NCBI GenBank assembly: GCA_025716855.1
Contig: JAIXMQ010000003.1
Coordinates: 604,001 to 668,000 of the forward strand
Source of the DNA: Pilaira anomala
Taxonomy: Eukaryota; Mucoromycota; Mucoromycetes; Mucorales; Mucoraceae
DNA: 64,000 bases
Reading direction: 5' to 3'
The notes beneath the pieces are model-generated. The model searched no databases, was not told the DNA's origin, and was given only the letters and a program-made list of their open reading frames with translations. The position numbers and the translations under genes are program-made. Position 1 is the first letter of the stretch; each line of letters starts with the position of its first letter. This document shows positions 16,336-29,147 of this stretch, one piece after another.

Positions 16336-16526
16336 GGTTCCTTTTTTCATACCTGTGTTCCAAATGGAGGTACTGCTACAGACATGTCGCCCATTCTGCC
16401 TTCAGGTCTACCAACCCAGATAAAGATTGACTTGTTCATTTGGGTTACTTGAAAGAAAATAGGATCCGAAAGAAATAAATGGGTTGCTTGGTGAACCAAG
16501 AATTTGGGCTCGACAATGTTTGACAT
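16023..16526 (-). CDS. proteasome assembly chaperone 4 (PSMG4/Poc4-like)
   Basis: A small protein of 120 residues from three exons (minus): 16526-16353, 16268-16196 and 16138-16023. It resembles PAC4/Poc4, which with PAC3 helps assemble the proteasome alpha ring. The parts that suggest this are NKSIFIWVGRPEGRMGDMSV (first beta strands), then a TGASATTVMGKD segment, an SRRLASKYKLQFFVSLDIS stretch and the C-terminal LLFVFVEKKLTELLK. Length and order of elements fit the family. The start is the ATG at 16526; the frame is open a little upstream but has no earlier ATG there. Confidence is moderate because the family is small and divergent. Confidence 0.72.
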
Positions 16527-16968
16527 GTGTAAAAAGTTCAAGAGATGTTTAAAGTAAAGACCTGCACAAAATTAAGGCTGAATCTGTCTTTTTAGGCGCA
16601 TTTTTTTTCACTATGACTACTTTTTTATTGCTCTCTTACACTTTGAATAAGCTATTGGGATACGAGCAGAAAAAAATTAAAGTAGAGATTTACAGTGCTA
16701 TTGCCGTTTGATGAGCATGTTTTTTTTTCAGTTCTGCGCTTGACATCGTCTGATATATACAAACTTTACTTTATCAATGACTTGATAGTATCATTAAATA
16801 CCAATCAGAATTATTACATATAGTTCATGCAATATTACCTGTAGATCGTTAAAATTACGCGTATTCCACAAGTTTTTAGTAGTACGCGTAAAATATCATA
16901 TCATAGTGAAAACAATAAATACATTCTGGTTTTAATATGTAGTTTTATTCAAAGAAAAAAAAATGAAT
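16527..16968. other. intergenic between RPS12 and PSMG4-like genes
   Basis: Spacer between two minus-strand genes, holding the RPS12 3' region and the chaperone promoter. AT-rich, with T runs; no gene, RNA gene or clear motif is seen. Confidence 0.5.
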
Positions 16969-17601
16969 TTAACGAGTCTTGAAGAAATCTAAGAGGACGT
17001 TCATGGCCTCAGACTCCTCTCCGAAATCAGTGACGGCAACACAAGAACAACCGACAACCTTACGGGCGTTACCCTCACGATCGATCTTACAAAGACCGGC
17101 CCATTCACCAAGCTTCTTGGCATCAGCAACCTTGATCAAGTTAATGTTGTGTTCAGCACAGAGGGCTTCAATAAGCTTAATGTACTCGGACTCAGTACAA
17201 GTTTCAACGAGAACAGCTAAATGAGCTTGACGTCTAAAATAATTTTAAAAGAAAAAAAAAAAAAAAAAAGAGGAATGATCATCAATCATCAAATTGAAAA
17301 AAAAAATGTCATCAATATTTTTTTTTTCTTATAAAAAAAAACTCTCGAATTTCTTTTTCAAAAGGTACGATTTCCCATATTTTTCAAAGAAAGAAAAAAT
17401 AAAGAATTAAACATATTTGTAAAAGAGTTCTTACCTGTCAAGAGCCTTAACGGCTTCCTTTAAACCACGAGCAAGACCATCGTGAATCAAAGCACGGCGG
17501 AGAACTTCTTGAAGAGCGTCTTCAACGGACATTTGACCGGTGGTGGTGGCCTCAACGGCAACTTCGACTTCTTGAGCAGCAACTTCTTCGTGGTCAGACA
17601 T
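16969..17601 (-). CDS. RPS12: 40S ribosomal protein S12 (eS12)
   Basis: A 143-residue component of the small ribosomal subunit, in two exons (minus): 17601-17435 and 17233-16969. The N terminus is acidic ([14 protein letters not shown]), followed by the eS12 signature: [48 protein letters not shown] and [17 protein letters not shown]. The intron splits an Arg codon just before RQAHL and, at 201 bases, is longer than most here; highly expressed ribosomal-protein genes often have such introns. I checked the intron for a box C/D snoRNA: TGATGA-like words occur, but there is no properly placed CTGA. Codons are biased to C/G-ending ones compared with neighbours, as expected of a highly expressed gene. 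Confidence 0.97.
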
Positions 17602-17889
17602 CTAAATCGATTGATATTAATATGGATGGGATGTAGGTCCTTTTTTTTTATATATATGTGCATACATTTAAAGGATTAAGGATGAAAAGAGAAAGATCCT
17701 ATACGGCTCTTATCTTACTTTTCCTTTTGTTTGTCTGATTCGATTTATAGACTGTAAATGTTCGGTCCGGGGAATTTGACATCAAATCCTATTTGACGCA
17801 CGTACTCACCTCGCGCTTCTTTTTTGACTCCTTCCTTTTTCTTTTTTTTCTAAAGAAACTCACATATCAGAAAAAAGGCGAACTGGTAA

Positions 17890-19768
17890 ATGAGTCAAAA
17901 CAATAACAATAGAAGAAACAGTGGGAGACAAAACGGAGTCAGTGGACCTACTTCTGCTCTAACAAGCTTTCTAAGAGTAAGTTATTATTTTTCTTTTCTA
18001 TTTCCTTCTTACATACTAGAAGATCTAAACGTTCTTTAAAAAAAAAGGAACATGGAATTAGTGTACGCAATGTTAGTAGACGTGAAAGACGTGAGCGAGA
18101 ATTAGCAGCAGAAGCAGCTACAGCAGAAGCAGCATCTACTTTAACTGTAGAAACAGGAGAGTCAAGCAGCAGCCAGCAAGCAACTGTAGAACCTATGGAA
18201 GGAATCGAAATGACAAATTCTGCTGCGGAATCATCTACTGCAGCCGCAACAACCACTATAGCCTATCAACCTTCAACCAGAGGTAGAGTCAAGAAGAGAG
18301 TTAATGACGATAGTGATGATGATGATAACAATCAAAACGATTTCACTCCATCCAGTTCAAGAAGGGCTGCTGCGGGAAGAGCTCGTATTATCTTCTGTAC
18401 GGAATGTAAAGGAAGATTTGCACGTAAATTGGATGATGATCAAGATCAGACCGTCTGTCCTAACTGCTTAAATGGTACTACTGCTTTGAAAAAGAAGAGA
18501 CCTGTTTCAAGAAAAAGACAAATTGTGTCCATCAAGAAGGATGTGGTCTCAAAAGAATCATTACCATCTTTGCAAGACCTCTGCATCTCCGTCGTCGCTG
18601 AATATATTGATGATGTTGAATCACTTGGTATTATTAGTGACGAAAGTTTGGAAAAACTCTCAAAGATCATCTCTAAAAATCGCAAGCTTAATGATGTTAC
18701 TTCTCGTTTATTTATGGACCCTGTCAAAAGACGTCTTTCACTTTATGATTGCACCAATATGAATGAGGTATCCCTTTTAAACATTAGCCAGTTCTGTCCT
18801 CGTTTAGAGTATTTGGAGCTTATCTATTGTGGTCGTATCAATGATAAAGTATTAGAGGCTTATATGGAACGATTACATCATTTGAAATCATTAAAGTTAT
18901 CTGGTGCTTTCCTTATCTCAACTGGTGCCTATAACAAGTTCTTTGAGAACATTTCAAAGCGATTGGAAGTCTTTGAACTTCGTCATTCAGCTTTGTTCAA
19001 GAAAAGTAATATTGAATCCTTGGCAAAACATTGTGTCAATTTACGTGAATTAAAGCTTGCCCATTTGCATAATATGCACTCTGACTGGTTAAATTCTATT
19101 AAAGAATTCAAGAAATTGACAGCTTTGGAAATTAGCTGGTGCACGGATTTGGAAACATCTGATGTAGTTCAAATGTTGTCTAAAATTGGCTCTCAATTGA
19201 CCGAATTATCTATTCGTGGTGGACATAAATTGAATGACAAGCTCTTAATGCAAGGCATATTGAAGTATTGTAAAAAGTTGGAAAAATTGGATCTGGAGCA
19301 ATGTGATAACTTGACCGCAAAAGGAATGATTTCTTTATTGGATGCATGGGAAACAAAGGGATTGACACGCTTGAATATCTCTCGATGTCTTAAATTTGAT
19401 GATCAGGTTATCGAAGCTGTTGTACGACACTCAGGACCTACATTAAAGCACTTGAACATTCACAGCTTGGATTTATTAACTGCTTCTGGTGTTGAGGTAT
19501 TAGGTGAGAGTGGTGTCTGTCAACAGCTTACTAGCTTGGACTGTGGCTTTGTACGCTCTATTGATGATTTCGTCTTGAAGAAAATAATTGATCATAGCCC
19601 TGAGCTTAACAAATTATCTGTTTGGGGATGTCCTTTAGTAAGTAGTAAAAACACTCTTTTTCTTTAATCTTGTAAACTAATCTTTTTTAACTTCGATAGT
19701 TGACTGATAATTTGAAGACTAATAAGAAATTAAATATTGTCGGAAAGGAGTTGACAATTATTGTATAA
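17890..19768 (+). CDS. RAD7: DNA repair protein Rad7 (LRR protein)
   Basis: A 581-residue protein from three exons: 17890-17976, 18048-19637 and 19700-19768. The N-terminal GPTSALTSFLREHGI is the conserved Rad7 motif and spans the first intron. A C-x2-C...C-x2-C element (CTECKGRF...CPNC, residues ~146-169) suggests a zinc-bound knuckle. From about residue 240 a series of leucine-rich repeats follows (CPRLEYLELIYCGRI, LTALEISWCTDL, LEKLDLEQCDNL, LTRLNISRCLKF). In yeast, Rad7 with Rad16 and Elc1/Cul3 forms the damage-sensing ubiquitin ligase of global-genome nucleotide excision repair; the same role is inferred here. Head-to-head with RPS12, with start codons 288 bases apart. Confidence 0.92.
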
Positions 19769-20036
19769 ATTCAAACCCTCAAGTATTTATACAACAACCT
19801 ATATGAAAAAAAACATAATATATATTGCTTTTTACTGATGAAAATAAAATGTTAATGCATATAGTATACATAATTTCTTTATGGGCTTCTGAGTTAGTAG
19901 TGATATATGTACTTCTCTTCATCACGGGTTAATATTTTTTTAGGGATGTAACCTACTAAGAAAAACTAAATAGTGTGTCATATTACAACAAGCTTTTATT
20001 TGAAAAATAAAAAACAAAAATTTTGAACTGTTTTTT

Positions 20037-23000
20037 TTACTCGGTATGGTTGGATTTACGTGATTTGGATGAGGCCAAAACTGAGAGTCTATTGGTACTT
20101 TGATTAAACTCTGGATTAAAAAAAAGGTTGCCAGCTGATCTTTGACCAAACGAGATAACAGACGCATTATCGCTATTATCTAATAATTGATGTGAGGATC
20201 CTGCAAAATTCCATTGAGGTAATGTAATTGGCTGATGTTGATTCTTAATTCTGCTAACATGTATAGCCGTCCTGGGTCATGAGTTAGTTAATTTGGTTTG
20301 ACGTTACAATTTGTATATCTGTACTTACATTTCTTTTCTCATATACATTGCAAGTACCTTTCTTCTTCGTTTTTCACCATGAAACTTTTTGGGTAACTGA
20401 TCTTTATTCACCATAACAATCGTATCAATGAGTAGTGAATGACGTTCCAAAATACAACTGACGATTAAAGGAACAGCTGAAAGTGGTGGTGAAATACTAG
20501 ATTTGATAGCCACAATTACTACAATTTCGTTTTCAATCTGAATAACATAACTAAGAAAGAATAAAACAAGTTAGATAATATATTGAATGACCTTTTTTTT
20601 TTATGTATGCATATGTATTCTTTACCATCCTTCAAACAATAGATCCTGATGACAATTCTCGACACTTTCTTCAATATCAATAGCAAAATGAAGCAATCCT
20701 TTAGATGAAATAATTTCACTAAGATGACCAAGAACGTAAAGACATTGCCCTTCTTCAACAGGTGTTTGTGCACTAACTGATTTCCTTTGGACATCCCATA
20801 AAAATCCAACATCTCCTGTACGCATATATTTGATACGAGGATCTCCTCCTTGAATTGTAGCTTCAAATTTACTCTCAGGAAATTTACCCAACAAATCATT
20901 ACGGATATTGCTATCAGAAGAGACCCAAATTTCGCCAATAACATTACTTGGACACAGTATCTGCGTTTCTGGATTTACAATTGCAATCATTGTATTAGTA
21001 GGTACAATGCCAGAATCATGTAATACAACCCCATATGAGGTATCATCTAATTGAGATAAAGGTCTGATAATTCCTTGTCTTAACCATTCAAAATCAGCAA
21101 TTAAAGAGATTGGCTCCAACAGCATGTAAGAGCGCGTAGTTATCATAGGATTGAGTGGATGGCTATATACAGTATTAATTGCTTCTCTCTCTACTCGACT
21201 TAATGATAAAAATCTAGCAATTGTTTCAACTAAATAGTGGGAAGAAAAAAAAACATAAATAAAAAATAAAGTAAAGGGAGAATAAACGATTACTACTTAC
21301 ACAATCTAGGCTTTGTTCTACTGGCAACAGAGAGCATGATATTTTGAGTGTTTTGAAGAGAGACTTGTCTTTGTTCAGCAGCATTGCTTTTACTCATTGC
21401 AAGGTCAAATACAGAGTAACTGGCGCTAACTGTAGAACATTTGTTTCGTGAGATCAATTCAAAATAAGACAGCGAATTGTTTCTAAATTCCATAATAGGC
21501 ATAAGTATAGTCGGGCATCCTACATACAAAAATGAAATGAGGAAAGTATCTACGTTTACATTTTAAAACAGCTTCTAATTACCGACATAGACACCGCAAA
21601 ATAAGGCATGTAATAAACCCAGGCCTTCAAAACCACTGACACCGGTTACAATAAGAGGCTTATTAAACTTGATTTGACATATCAACTTCTGAGATCTACA
21701 TTGTGCCACAATATTTTCATGACTATAGCAAATATATTCATGTCTATATTCATCAGTTGATTGATTGATCATAACAAAAGCCGGTCTCTTTTTATCCAAT
21801 GTCCATTCTGAGCGAACAGATAACCCACTTTCAGGGCCCAACAACTTATTGTAACGAGATGCTTTTTCAATATTGATTTGGTCCGGTAATCTTTGCAATC
21901 CAATTAATTTACCATCAAATGTTGTTGATAGTTTCATTGCAGATAATATACTTTTGTTTCTTAAAAGTTCGTCCGATTGTGAATTCACAAGGAGATATGT
22001 GATTTGTAAATCATGGATAGTACGCATCATCACATTGACATCTTCTTGAATACGTACCTGTAATGATTGAATAGGTTCAGGCGGTCTACATATAATAGGG
22101 GTCAGACCTAATACAAAGGAAGCGTACATTGTACGCACAAGATCAGGACCAAATGGCATTAAGATCATAACTTTAGTTCCAGGCTTCATTTTGAATTTTT
22201 TATGAGTGTTGAGGTAGTTGGCTATAGTAGCAATCTGGTTATTGAATTTCCTCCAGCTAATTGGTTTTGCGCTATTTTGAATGACAGAAACAAATGCATT
22301 TTCTTCTGGGTACAAGGAAGTACGCCATAGCATAATATCGACTACATTTGTAAATTTAGATAAATCATAGCCGGATCTTTCATCTATAACAGATTTTACA
22401 GACTCAATACCAGAGTGCTGAGGACGAGAGCGAGGTGATATAAGGTGGCTAGAAAGGGCTAGTTCGTAGGCAGCAACATTTGAATTCCAGACAGAGGTAG
22501 AGCCAGTATGATGACTGATAGAAAATGCTTCGTTGAATACAGTACGATCTACATCTAATTTCAAATATTTAATTGGTAATTGTCCGGCTAAAAATCGACG
22601 CTTTGTCACTAAATGATGAATATATTGATTTCCGTCCTTCAAATATCGAGGCAATCCACCCTTATTGACAACTATAATAGAGAATAATCGAAGTTGATGG
22701 TAAGCCATAACCGCATCACTTGCACTTTCTGCTATTTTTGACAATTCCGTAGTAGAAGCGTAATTGGATTCAATGGCCAAAATAGGTAAATATTGACCAT
22801 TAATCAATATTTCAAAGATGGTACTAAAATAAAATAAAAATGATGAATTACCCATTGAAAATAAGGAAATAAATACTATACCAAGAATCAATTCGACATT
22901 TTTTAGTAAGCGTATTTAAAACATCTGTACTCATATGAGTTTCTTCAACTCCCAATTCACTGTCTAATCGTTGTTGCCGAATACAATCCTCGTACGACCC

Positions 23001-26000
23001 AAGTACAACTAATCTCCCTCCTATCATGGCACCCAATAATCCAGTTCTCACGAACTGCTTATCATATGCTTCAGGTTGAAGTGTTTCTGATGGTACCAAG
23101 ACAGGTGTAGCATGATATATAGCTTCAGTTAAGCCAGGTATTCCCCAAAAACCATCTGGCAACGAAGGTCCATCCATCCAGATCTCACCAACTGTATCTG
23201 AAGGACAAAGCAAGGTGCTCTCAGGATCCACAATAGCAATGGTAGCATGAGGAAAAGGAAAACCATGAGAGCCAACCCGAATACAGCTTGGTTCGTCAGA
23301 CATATTATCCTTCATGGAAGCTATACCAGCTGCTAGTACAACCACTTTTTTATTCCGTAAAGCATCTGCGTCCAAAGTACATTCCCACACATCTCTTGAT
23401 TCACCCAAGGCAAATGTCGTTTTCTTATCTGTAGTGATAGTATCATCTTGTTGATTATAGATTTGTTCATATTCTTCAAGTTTAGCAGGACCAAGGTAAT
23501 CTCTAAAGCAAACAATAGAGCCAGCATGTTCTGGTAAAGAAACAATTGGTGTAACTACTTCAATAGGAGGTTGTAGCATAGTCTTTCCCAAAGGTTTTAG
23601 TAACTTGGTAGCAACATATTCATTTATATCAGGCTTGACAACGTTAGTATCGATGAAAAGTAAACGAAGTGTGGATAAATCAGGTAATGTCTTCTTGCTA
23701 TAATTTATAAAGTCTTTTGGACTTTTGTGATAACATTTTGCAGCATAAAATACACCTGGGTAACCAGTTAGTGCAATTGTAACTAAAAAAGAAAAAAAAA
23801 AGAAGTTTATATCTCTTGTTACGATTATATCATGCAAAATATTACCTTTGTACTTTGATATCACATAAACCCAAACAGCAGGTGTTTCCATAATATTTGA
23901 ACTCGCAAATAAGGTATGACTACCATTATAAATTGAACACAAGATGGAAACATTAAGACCCAGTTGTTGACGAGGTTCAAGATAAGTTAAAAGGGTATCT
24001 GCACCTTGTGTATCCCAGTTGGGGAGGATAGAAGTAGATCCATCCTCCGAAGTAAAAACCACAGTTTCAGTGGTAGCAGCAGTAAATGAATGACACTGAC
24101 TTATAATAGTTTGATGAGATACAGCTATACCTTTTAATTCACCATTGATTGATTTAGTGAATTCGATGTAAGCAAGTGGAGTTGATCTAATAGCACTATA
24201 TTTTCCAGATTTAATTTGATGGGTGTAAAGCGAGCCAAAATCATTGGTTGGCCACCAATCTAAATCCTTTGGGAAATCCAAATTACGAAGCTTCATATTT
24301 TTAGTTAAAGACTTGAGATTACTGTCAGTAGTTAAAATCAAATGAACTTTAGCAACGCGTAAGATAAACCAGAGTTCAGATAATTCATCTGTAGCGTTGA
24401 TAGGTACAGCTACCATACCAGATAAAAAGCAACCCAATAAAGAAACAATAAAATCGATTGTTTCAACCTTTCTATAAAGTAACGCAATGCAATCACCTAC
24501 TTGTAAACCAGATTTTTCTCGAATTACCATGGCAACTTTTTCAGCTCTTGCTGCCAGTTTTTCCCAAGTAAGAGTAATACTTTCTTTTCCTTTATCATCA
24601 ACTCTTGTGAATGCAGGTATAATTCTTCCTTGACTATTACTAGCTCTATATCTTAATACTTCAGATATCGAGTAAAACAAACTTGTATCCTGTTTGTCTT
24701 GAATATCGATTACTTTAAATGGTATATCACGTGGTATAGAAGGTAACATTTGACGACCCGCTAACTCTTCAATATTTTGAGTTTCTTCAAGTTGAAAATA
24801 AGGCACAGGAATAGATTCAACATTTTGAAATGATTTGACCATAGAAGTATTACCATATTTACTTCTGTTACCTTTCTTTAATTGAATATAGTCATTTGAA
24901 CTAATCACGGGTAATTGTTGTAAACTAACTATAGAAGAAATTGAATTTCGTGCAGGATGAATATTAATTGATCCAATAGAAGCTACTTTTCTAATGCTTG
25001 GTGCTCCTCCATTATTACTGTCTAAAATAAAATAAAAATTTAGATGCATGTAATCTTAAAAATTCATTTTAAACACAGGACACAAATATGGCAAATCAAC
25101 AGCAGTAATAATAATAATAATAAAAAAAAAAAGCAGCAGATAAAATAGTTGACGTATAAATGTAAACAAAAAAATTAGCCTTTATTTGGAAGAAAGAGTG
25201 AGTATAAAGAAAGAAATTGAGAAAAAAGGGTAAGAACGTGTAAGCGTATCAATTCACACACACACATTTTAATACTTTTCTGTTTTGTTTTTTTGTTTTT
25301 TTTTTACGCCCAAAAAAAAAAAGAGAGTGAGGACTGTGGGAATAATAGAAAAAAAAAAAAAAAAAAAAAAGGGCTGCTATTTTTTTTTTTTATTATTATT
25401 ATTATTACTGATTCCATTCCATAGAATCATTTCTTGTAGAATACATTGACATGGAATGAAGCTGTCTTTGATCAGTATTATTCCCTGTCATATTTGTGCC
25501 TGTACTTGTGGATAGAGATCTATTGACACCATTACTATTGTTATAAGAATAATTACCATATTGCATTTCAGAGTTTCTCATGGGATTAGTAGGTTGAGCA
25601 TAAGCCTGTTGTTGAGGTTGAGGTCTGTAAGATTGGTAATTTGGATTAACAGTATTAGCTCGTGGTTGAGGTCTATACATCGGTCTAGGAGAAGTTTGTA
25701 GTGGTGGTGGAATATTTTGATTTGAGTTATAAATGATAGGTCTTTGTTGTTGATAACCAGCATTGGTTGATGGTCTGTAATTTAGAGGAGGAATAGAGGG
25801 AGGAGGTCTTTGATTTACATAGTATGGATTCTGACCAGGAGGAACATTCATAGGACGTTGTGGTTGTTGCGGTAGTGGGCGTGGAACCATATTATAAGGT
25901 GGCCTGTTATTACTGCTATTATTAGGAAGAGGTTGCCCTTGATAATAAGGTGAATTATTCATCATTGGTCGACTTTGGTTATAAGGTCTATATTGATTTT

Positions 26001-26424
26001 GAATAGGTCTTACTTGCTGTGAATACATTTGATGCTGCATTTGTTGCTGTTGTTGTTGTTGTTGCGGTGGTGGAGGTGGTGGTGGTAAAGATTGTTGTTG
26101 TTGTAAATGACGATGATTTTCTTCCATAAAAGTGGCTCCAATATTCGCTGTTACATCACGCGAAGGAGAATGAGTTGGTGAGGGTAAAAAATCGAGAAAA
26201 TCTACTACATCAGCAGCACTAGGCTCAGGCCCCAATTCTTCTAATATCTCGGCATCAGTCTTTTGAATTGGTGAAGTAGGTGTAGTAGGATTGGAAGCTA
26301 ATAAACTGGCTTTCTTTTTTTCAAACCCCTTTAAAGTAATATCTCCATCCTCTAATTCTAACTCGAGATTACGAAGTTTATCCAAGATTTCTGAGGGTAA
26401 ATCTTGGTTATAATCTGATTCCAT
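20037..26424 (-). CDS. DIP2-like protein: DMAP1-binding-like N terminus plus two AMP-binding (adenylating) domains
   Basis: Large protein of the DIP2/Cmr2 family. Seven resolved exons (minus): 25021-23846, 23782-22882, 22823-21583, 21519-21301, 21229-20626, 20550-20329 and 20271-20037, about 1,532 codons. They contain two fatty-acyl-AMP-ligase-like domains, the first with KLAARAEKVAMVIREKSG, IEFTKSINGELKGIAVSH and GEIWMDGPSL, the second with WRKFNNQIATIANYL, GEIWVSSDSN, YMRTGDVGFL and KFHGEKRRRKVL. Animal DIP2 and yeast Cmr2 regulate diacylglycerol subsets. Upstream lies a separate open exon (26424 to about 25405) with a DMAP1-binding-like motif, PSEILDKLRNLELELEDGD, the expected DIP2 N terminus. 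Its join to the 25021 acceptor needs a phase-1 donor; candidates lie near 25557, but the real one is unresolved. The two parts could be separate genes, though I think one gene is likelier. Confidence 0.82.
25405..26424 (-). other. exon with DMAP1-binding-like domain and Q/P/N-rich linker (probable DIP2 N terminus)
   Basis: An open stretch from the ATG at 26424. It begins with a helical pair, LPSEILDKLRNLELELEDGD followed by ITLKGFEKKKASLL, matching the N-terminal domain of animal DIP2 and some fungal homologues. The rest is Pro/Gln/Asn/Tyr-rich with polyP and polyQ runs, likely disordered. It reaches a stop at 25405 after a repeated TAA stretch. The region 25022-25404 looks non-coding. It is listed separately because its junction with the downstream exon is not certain. 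Confidence 0.7.
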
Positions 26425-26577
26425 TGAACAAGATGATTGTTTAAAAAAAAATAAAAAAGTTTGTAATAAAAAAAAGGGGGAAAAAAGGAAAAGGAAATAA
26501 ACGAGAAAAAAAAATATATAAAAAAAAACTTTTAATTGGCCTGATGACGTGTTTTTTTTGTATTGCACATGTCTACA

Positions 26578-27695
26578 TTATGCTTTTGGTGGTCTACCTC
26601 CAAAAATTGCAGTACCAACACGTACGTTATTTGATCCATCTAATAAGGCTTCTTTAAAGTCAGAAGACATACCAAAACTAGCTTCAAATACATCAAGTTC
26701 CAACTTTGATTTGATATCAGCTCGAAGCTCAACAATTTTCTAAATAAAGAATAGTCAACATATAGCATAAATTGTTTATGTGAATTAAAGTATGTACATA
26801 CCTCGAAATCAGGATTATGAGTTGCATCACGATCTTTCATACCAATTGTCATCAATCCATACAATTCTAAAGCAGGACAATTTTCCTTGATATGTTTACA
26901 AACTTCAAGAGCATCTGAAGCAGGAACACCGCTTTTAGCTAAATAAAGAAATATTTAGTTATTTCCTTATTTTTTGATTGATTTCATCTATCTACCTTCT
27001 TCACCACTTGTATTTACTTGAACGTACACTTTTAATCTATCTTGACGTCCAACTGAAGTACAAGCTTTATTCAAAGCATCTGCTTTTTTAATACCGTCGA
27101 TTGTCTCCACGAGAAATAAATTGGGAATTCCTAAAAAGAATTAATACATTGTTTGACAAGCTCTAACCTTATTTTACCTGCAACTGCCTTACACTTATTG
27201 CTTTGAAGGTGTCCGATAAAGTGCCAGTCAATAGAAGAAGGAAGCTGCAAAGAGTAAAATGTTACTTTACTGTAGCTTCAAGACAAATATATATTTTACC
27301 TTTTTACTTTTCTCAACTAACTCTTGGACCTAATGACAAATGAGTACAACATAATAAATAATGCTATATATGTTTTACATAATTTTCACCAAAATGAGTT
27401 TGTCCTGTTTTAGCTGCATATTCAATATCTTCAGCTGGCATGTATTTACTAACTGCAACTAAACGAGCCTAGAAAATAAAAAAAATAAAAAGATTACTCT
27501 CATGAACTTTTTTACGGGATTAATAATAACAAAACTTACTGTATTGTTTCCTTTGAGTTCTTCAACTTCTTTTCTAACTTTATTCAAGTTCTCAATCACT
27601 TGTTGTTCGCGTTCAGTTGTTGACATTGTGCGTAATAAGTTAAAACTTGGTCTGAAAAAAACTTGTTTCGTAGGACGAGATAAAATACGAAGCAT
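26578..27695 (-). CDS. pyridoxal-phosphate homeostasis protein (YggS/PROSC/YBL036C family)
   Basis: PLP-binding protein with an alanine-racemase-like barrel. Seven small exons on the minus strand; exon 1 is 27695-27540 and the last ends at 26578. One internal exon has only about 30 bases (VQELVEKSKK). The PLP lysine lies in LVAVSKYMP (Lys60). Other family motifs are HFGENYVQELVEKS, IDWHFIGHLQSNK, VNTSGEEAKSG, GLMTIGMKD and FGMSSDFKEAL with GTAIFGGRPPKA at the end. The N-terminal 23 residues (MLRILSRPTKQVFFRPSFNL...) look like a mitochondrial presequence; an internal Met24 (MSTTEREQQ) could give a cytosolic form. Family members buffer free PLP rather than act as enzymes. Confidence 0.93.
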
Positions 27696-28599
27696 CACTT
27701 TCTTGAGTTTGCACAGAGAAAAAAAAAAAATATTTAAAAAAGATGTCTCAAGATGCCATAACTCCGAATATGAATCGTCTACATACACTCAGTAATTAAT
27801 GGAGGAAATTCATCAATGAGATAAATACCAATGCTTCTTTTTTGTTATTGTAAAGAGTATGAGCTCATTTTTTGTGATTTAAAACAAAGCAAAATATGTG
27901 AGTCGATTTAGTTAAAATGAAAATAGAAGTTTTAAACACGTTTCGCTAGATGTGGACTGTCGGATCTAGCACAAAGACATCAAATGGAGTGACACATGTC
28001 AGGTGAGTGAAATAGTAAAAAGGTCATCCAACCAATGTAATAAATGTTGCCAGAAGATCATTTGTTTAATTTTTCTTAACTCATGACAATCTCTCTCAAC
28101 CTTCTTTTCAATGGTAGTCATTCATATCATACTCATGAGACCATACATAATCTATAGATTTGTATATTTTTTAAAGTAAATATATAAACTTGGATGCAGG
28201 GAACTCTATAGTACTAGCAAGTTTTAAGGTAAAAAAGTTTAATCTCAGGTAGTTAGTTACTTTGAGATGTACTGCAAAAGAGGATGCATACTTATACATG
28301 AATATGAACGTAATTGGATTTAAATTAATTCTTTTTTACTGAAGTATGCATATCAACGCGTTCTACCTTTCTTTATTTTCTTTTTTTTTTCACATCTGTT
28401 GTATATTATAAACCAGTTGAATTTCACATATTATTGTTTATCGTAACAATAATGATTTATAATAAAAAAGACTTGTTATGTAATCAATAGTAATTTAAAA
28501 TGGTTTAAATAACTTAAATCCAAAAAATGAAAGGCGACATATATCTTTTGTAGGGGGATGGACTTTATTTGCGGTACCATAGAAAAGAGGGGGAAGGGG

Positions 28600-28636
<37 letters not shown>

Positions 28637-29147
28637 TCCTTGGAAAACAAAGTAACTATCTACATAATAAAATAGTCATTTCTTTTTTGTTTTTGTTTGT
28701 GTCATTAAATAAGAATCATACATATATAACCACCGAGCGGTAAGTTTAAATATATGCAACCAAAGCGTTTTTAAGTCCACATATCTCACTTACATTTTAC
28801 ACCTTTTTTTTTTGTAATATATGTATAAAAATTTTTAAAAATTTTCTTATTTTTTTTTTGGGAGCGGCTTTCTGTCGTGACAAAATACTTTAATTTTATA
28901 TTAATATGTTTTTATGATTGATATGGTAAAAAAAGGAGCAAGACATGTCAGTTGATTTGTTAAGTTGAAAATAGGAGCTTCGGATGGCAATTTTTTAAAA
29001 AAGGGTTGGAAATTTTTGGTTGTAGCGCCGTCACAAAATTTCCAAGACACTTTACATATAAGTGGTTAACAAGATTTATTAATTTTTTTTTCTTTAACCT
29101 TTTTTTTTTTTTCCTTTTCTGCATACTTTTTATCTCTTTCCTAAAAA
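27696..29147. other. intergenic, AT-rich
   Basis: About 1.45 kb between divergent genes. It contains an A run at about 28603-28630, several T runs and short open frames without recognisable motifs. A T-rich stretch precedes the ZIP gene start. No RNA gene or mobile element could be supported. Confidence 0.5.

Noticed and set aside
17234..17434. TGATGA-like words in the RPS12 intron
   Set aside because: No CTGA follows on the sense strand and no terminal stem was found.
19833..19892. TGATGA ... CTGA pair in the RAD7 3' region resembling a box C/D snoRNA
   Set aside because: Box C has C in place of the purine, only a two-base flanking stem is possible, and there is no intron context.
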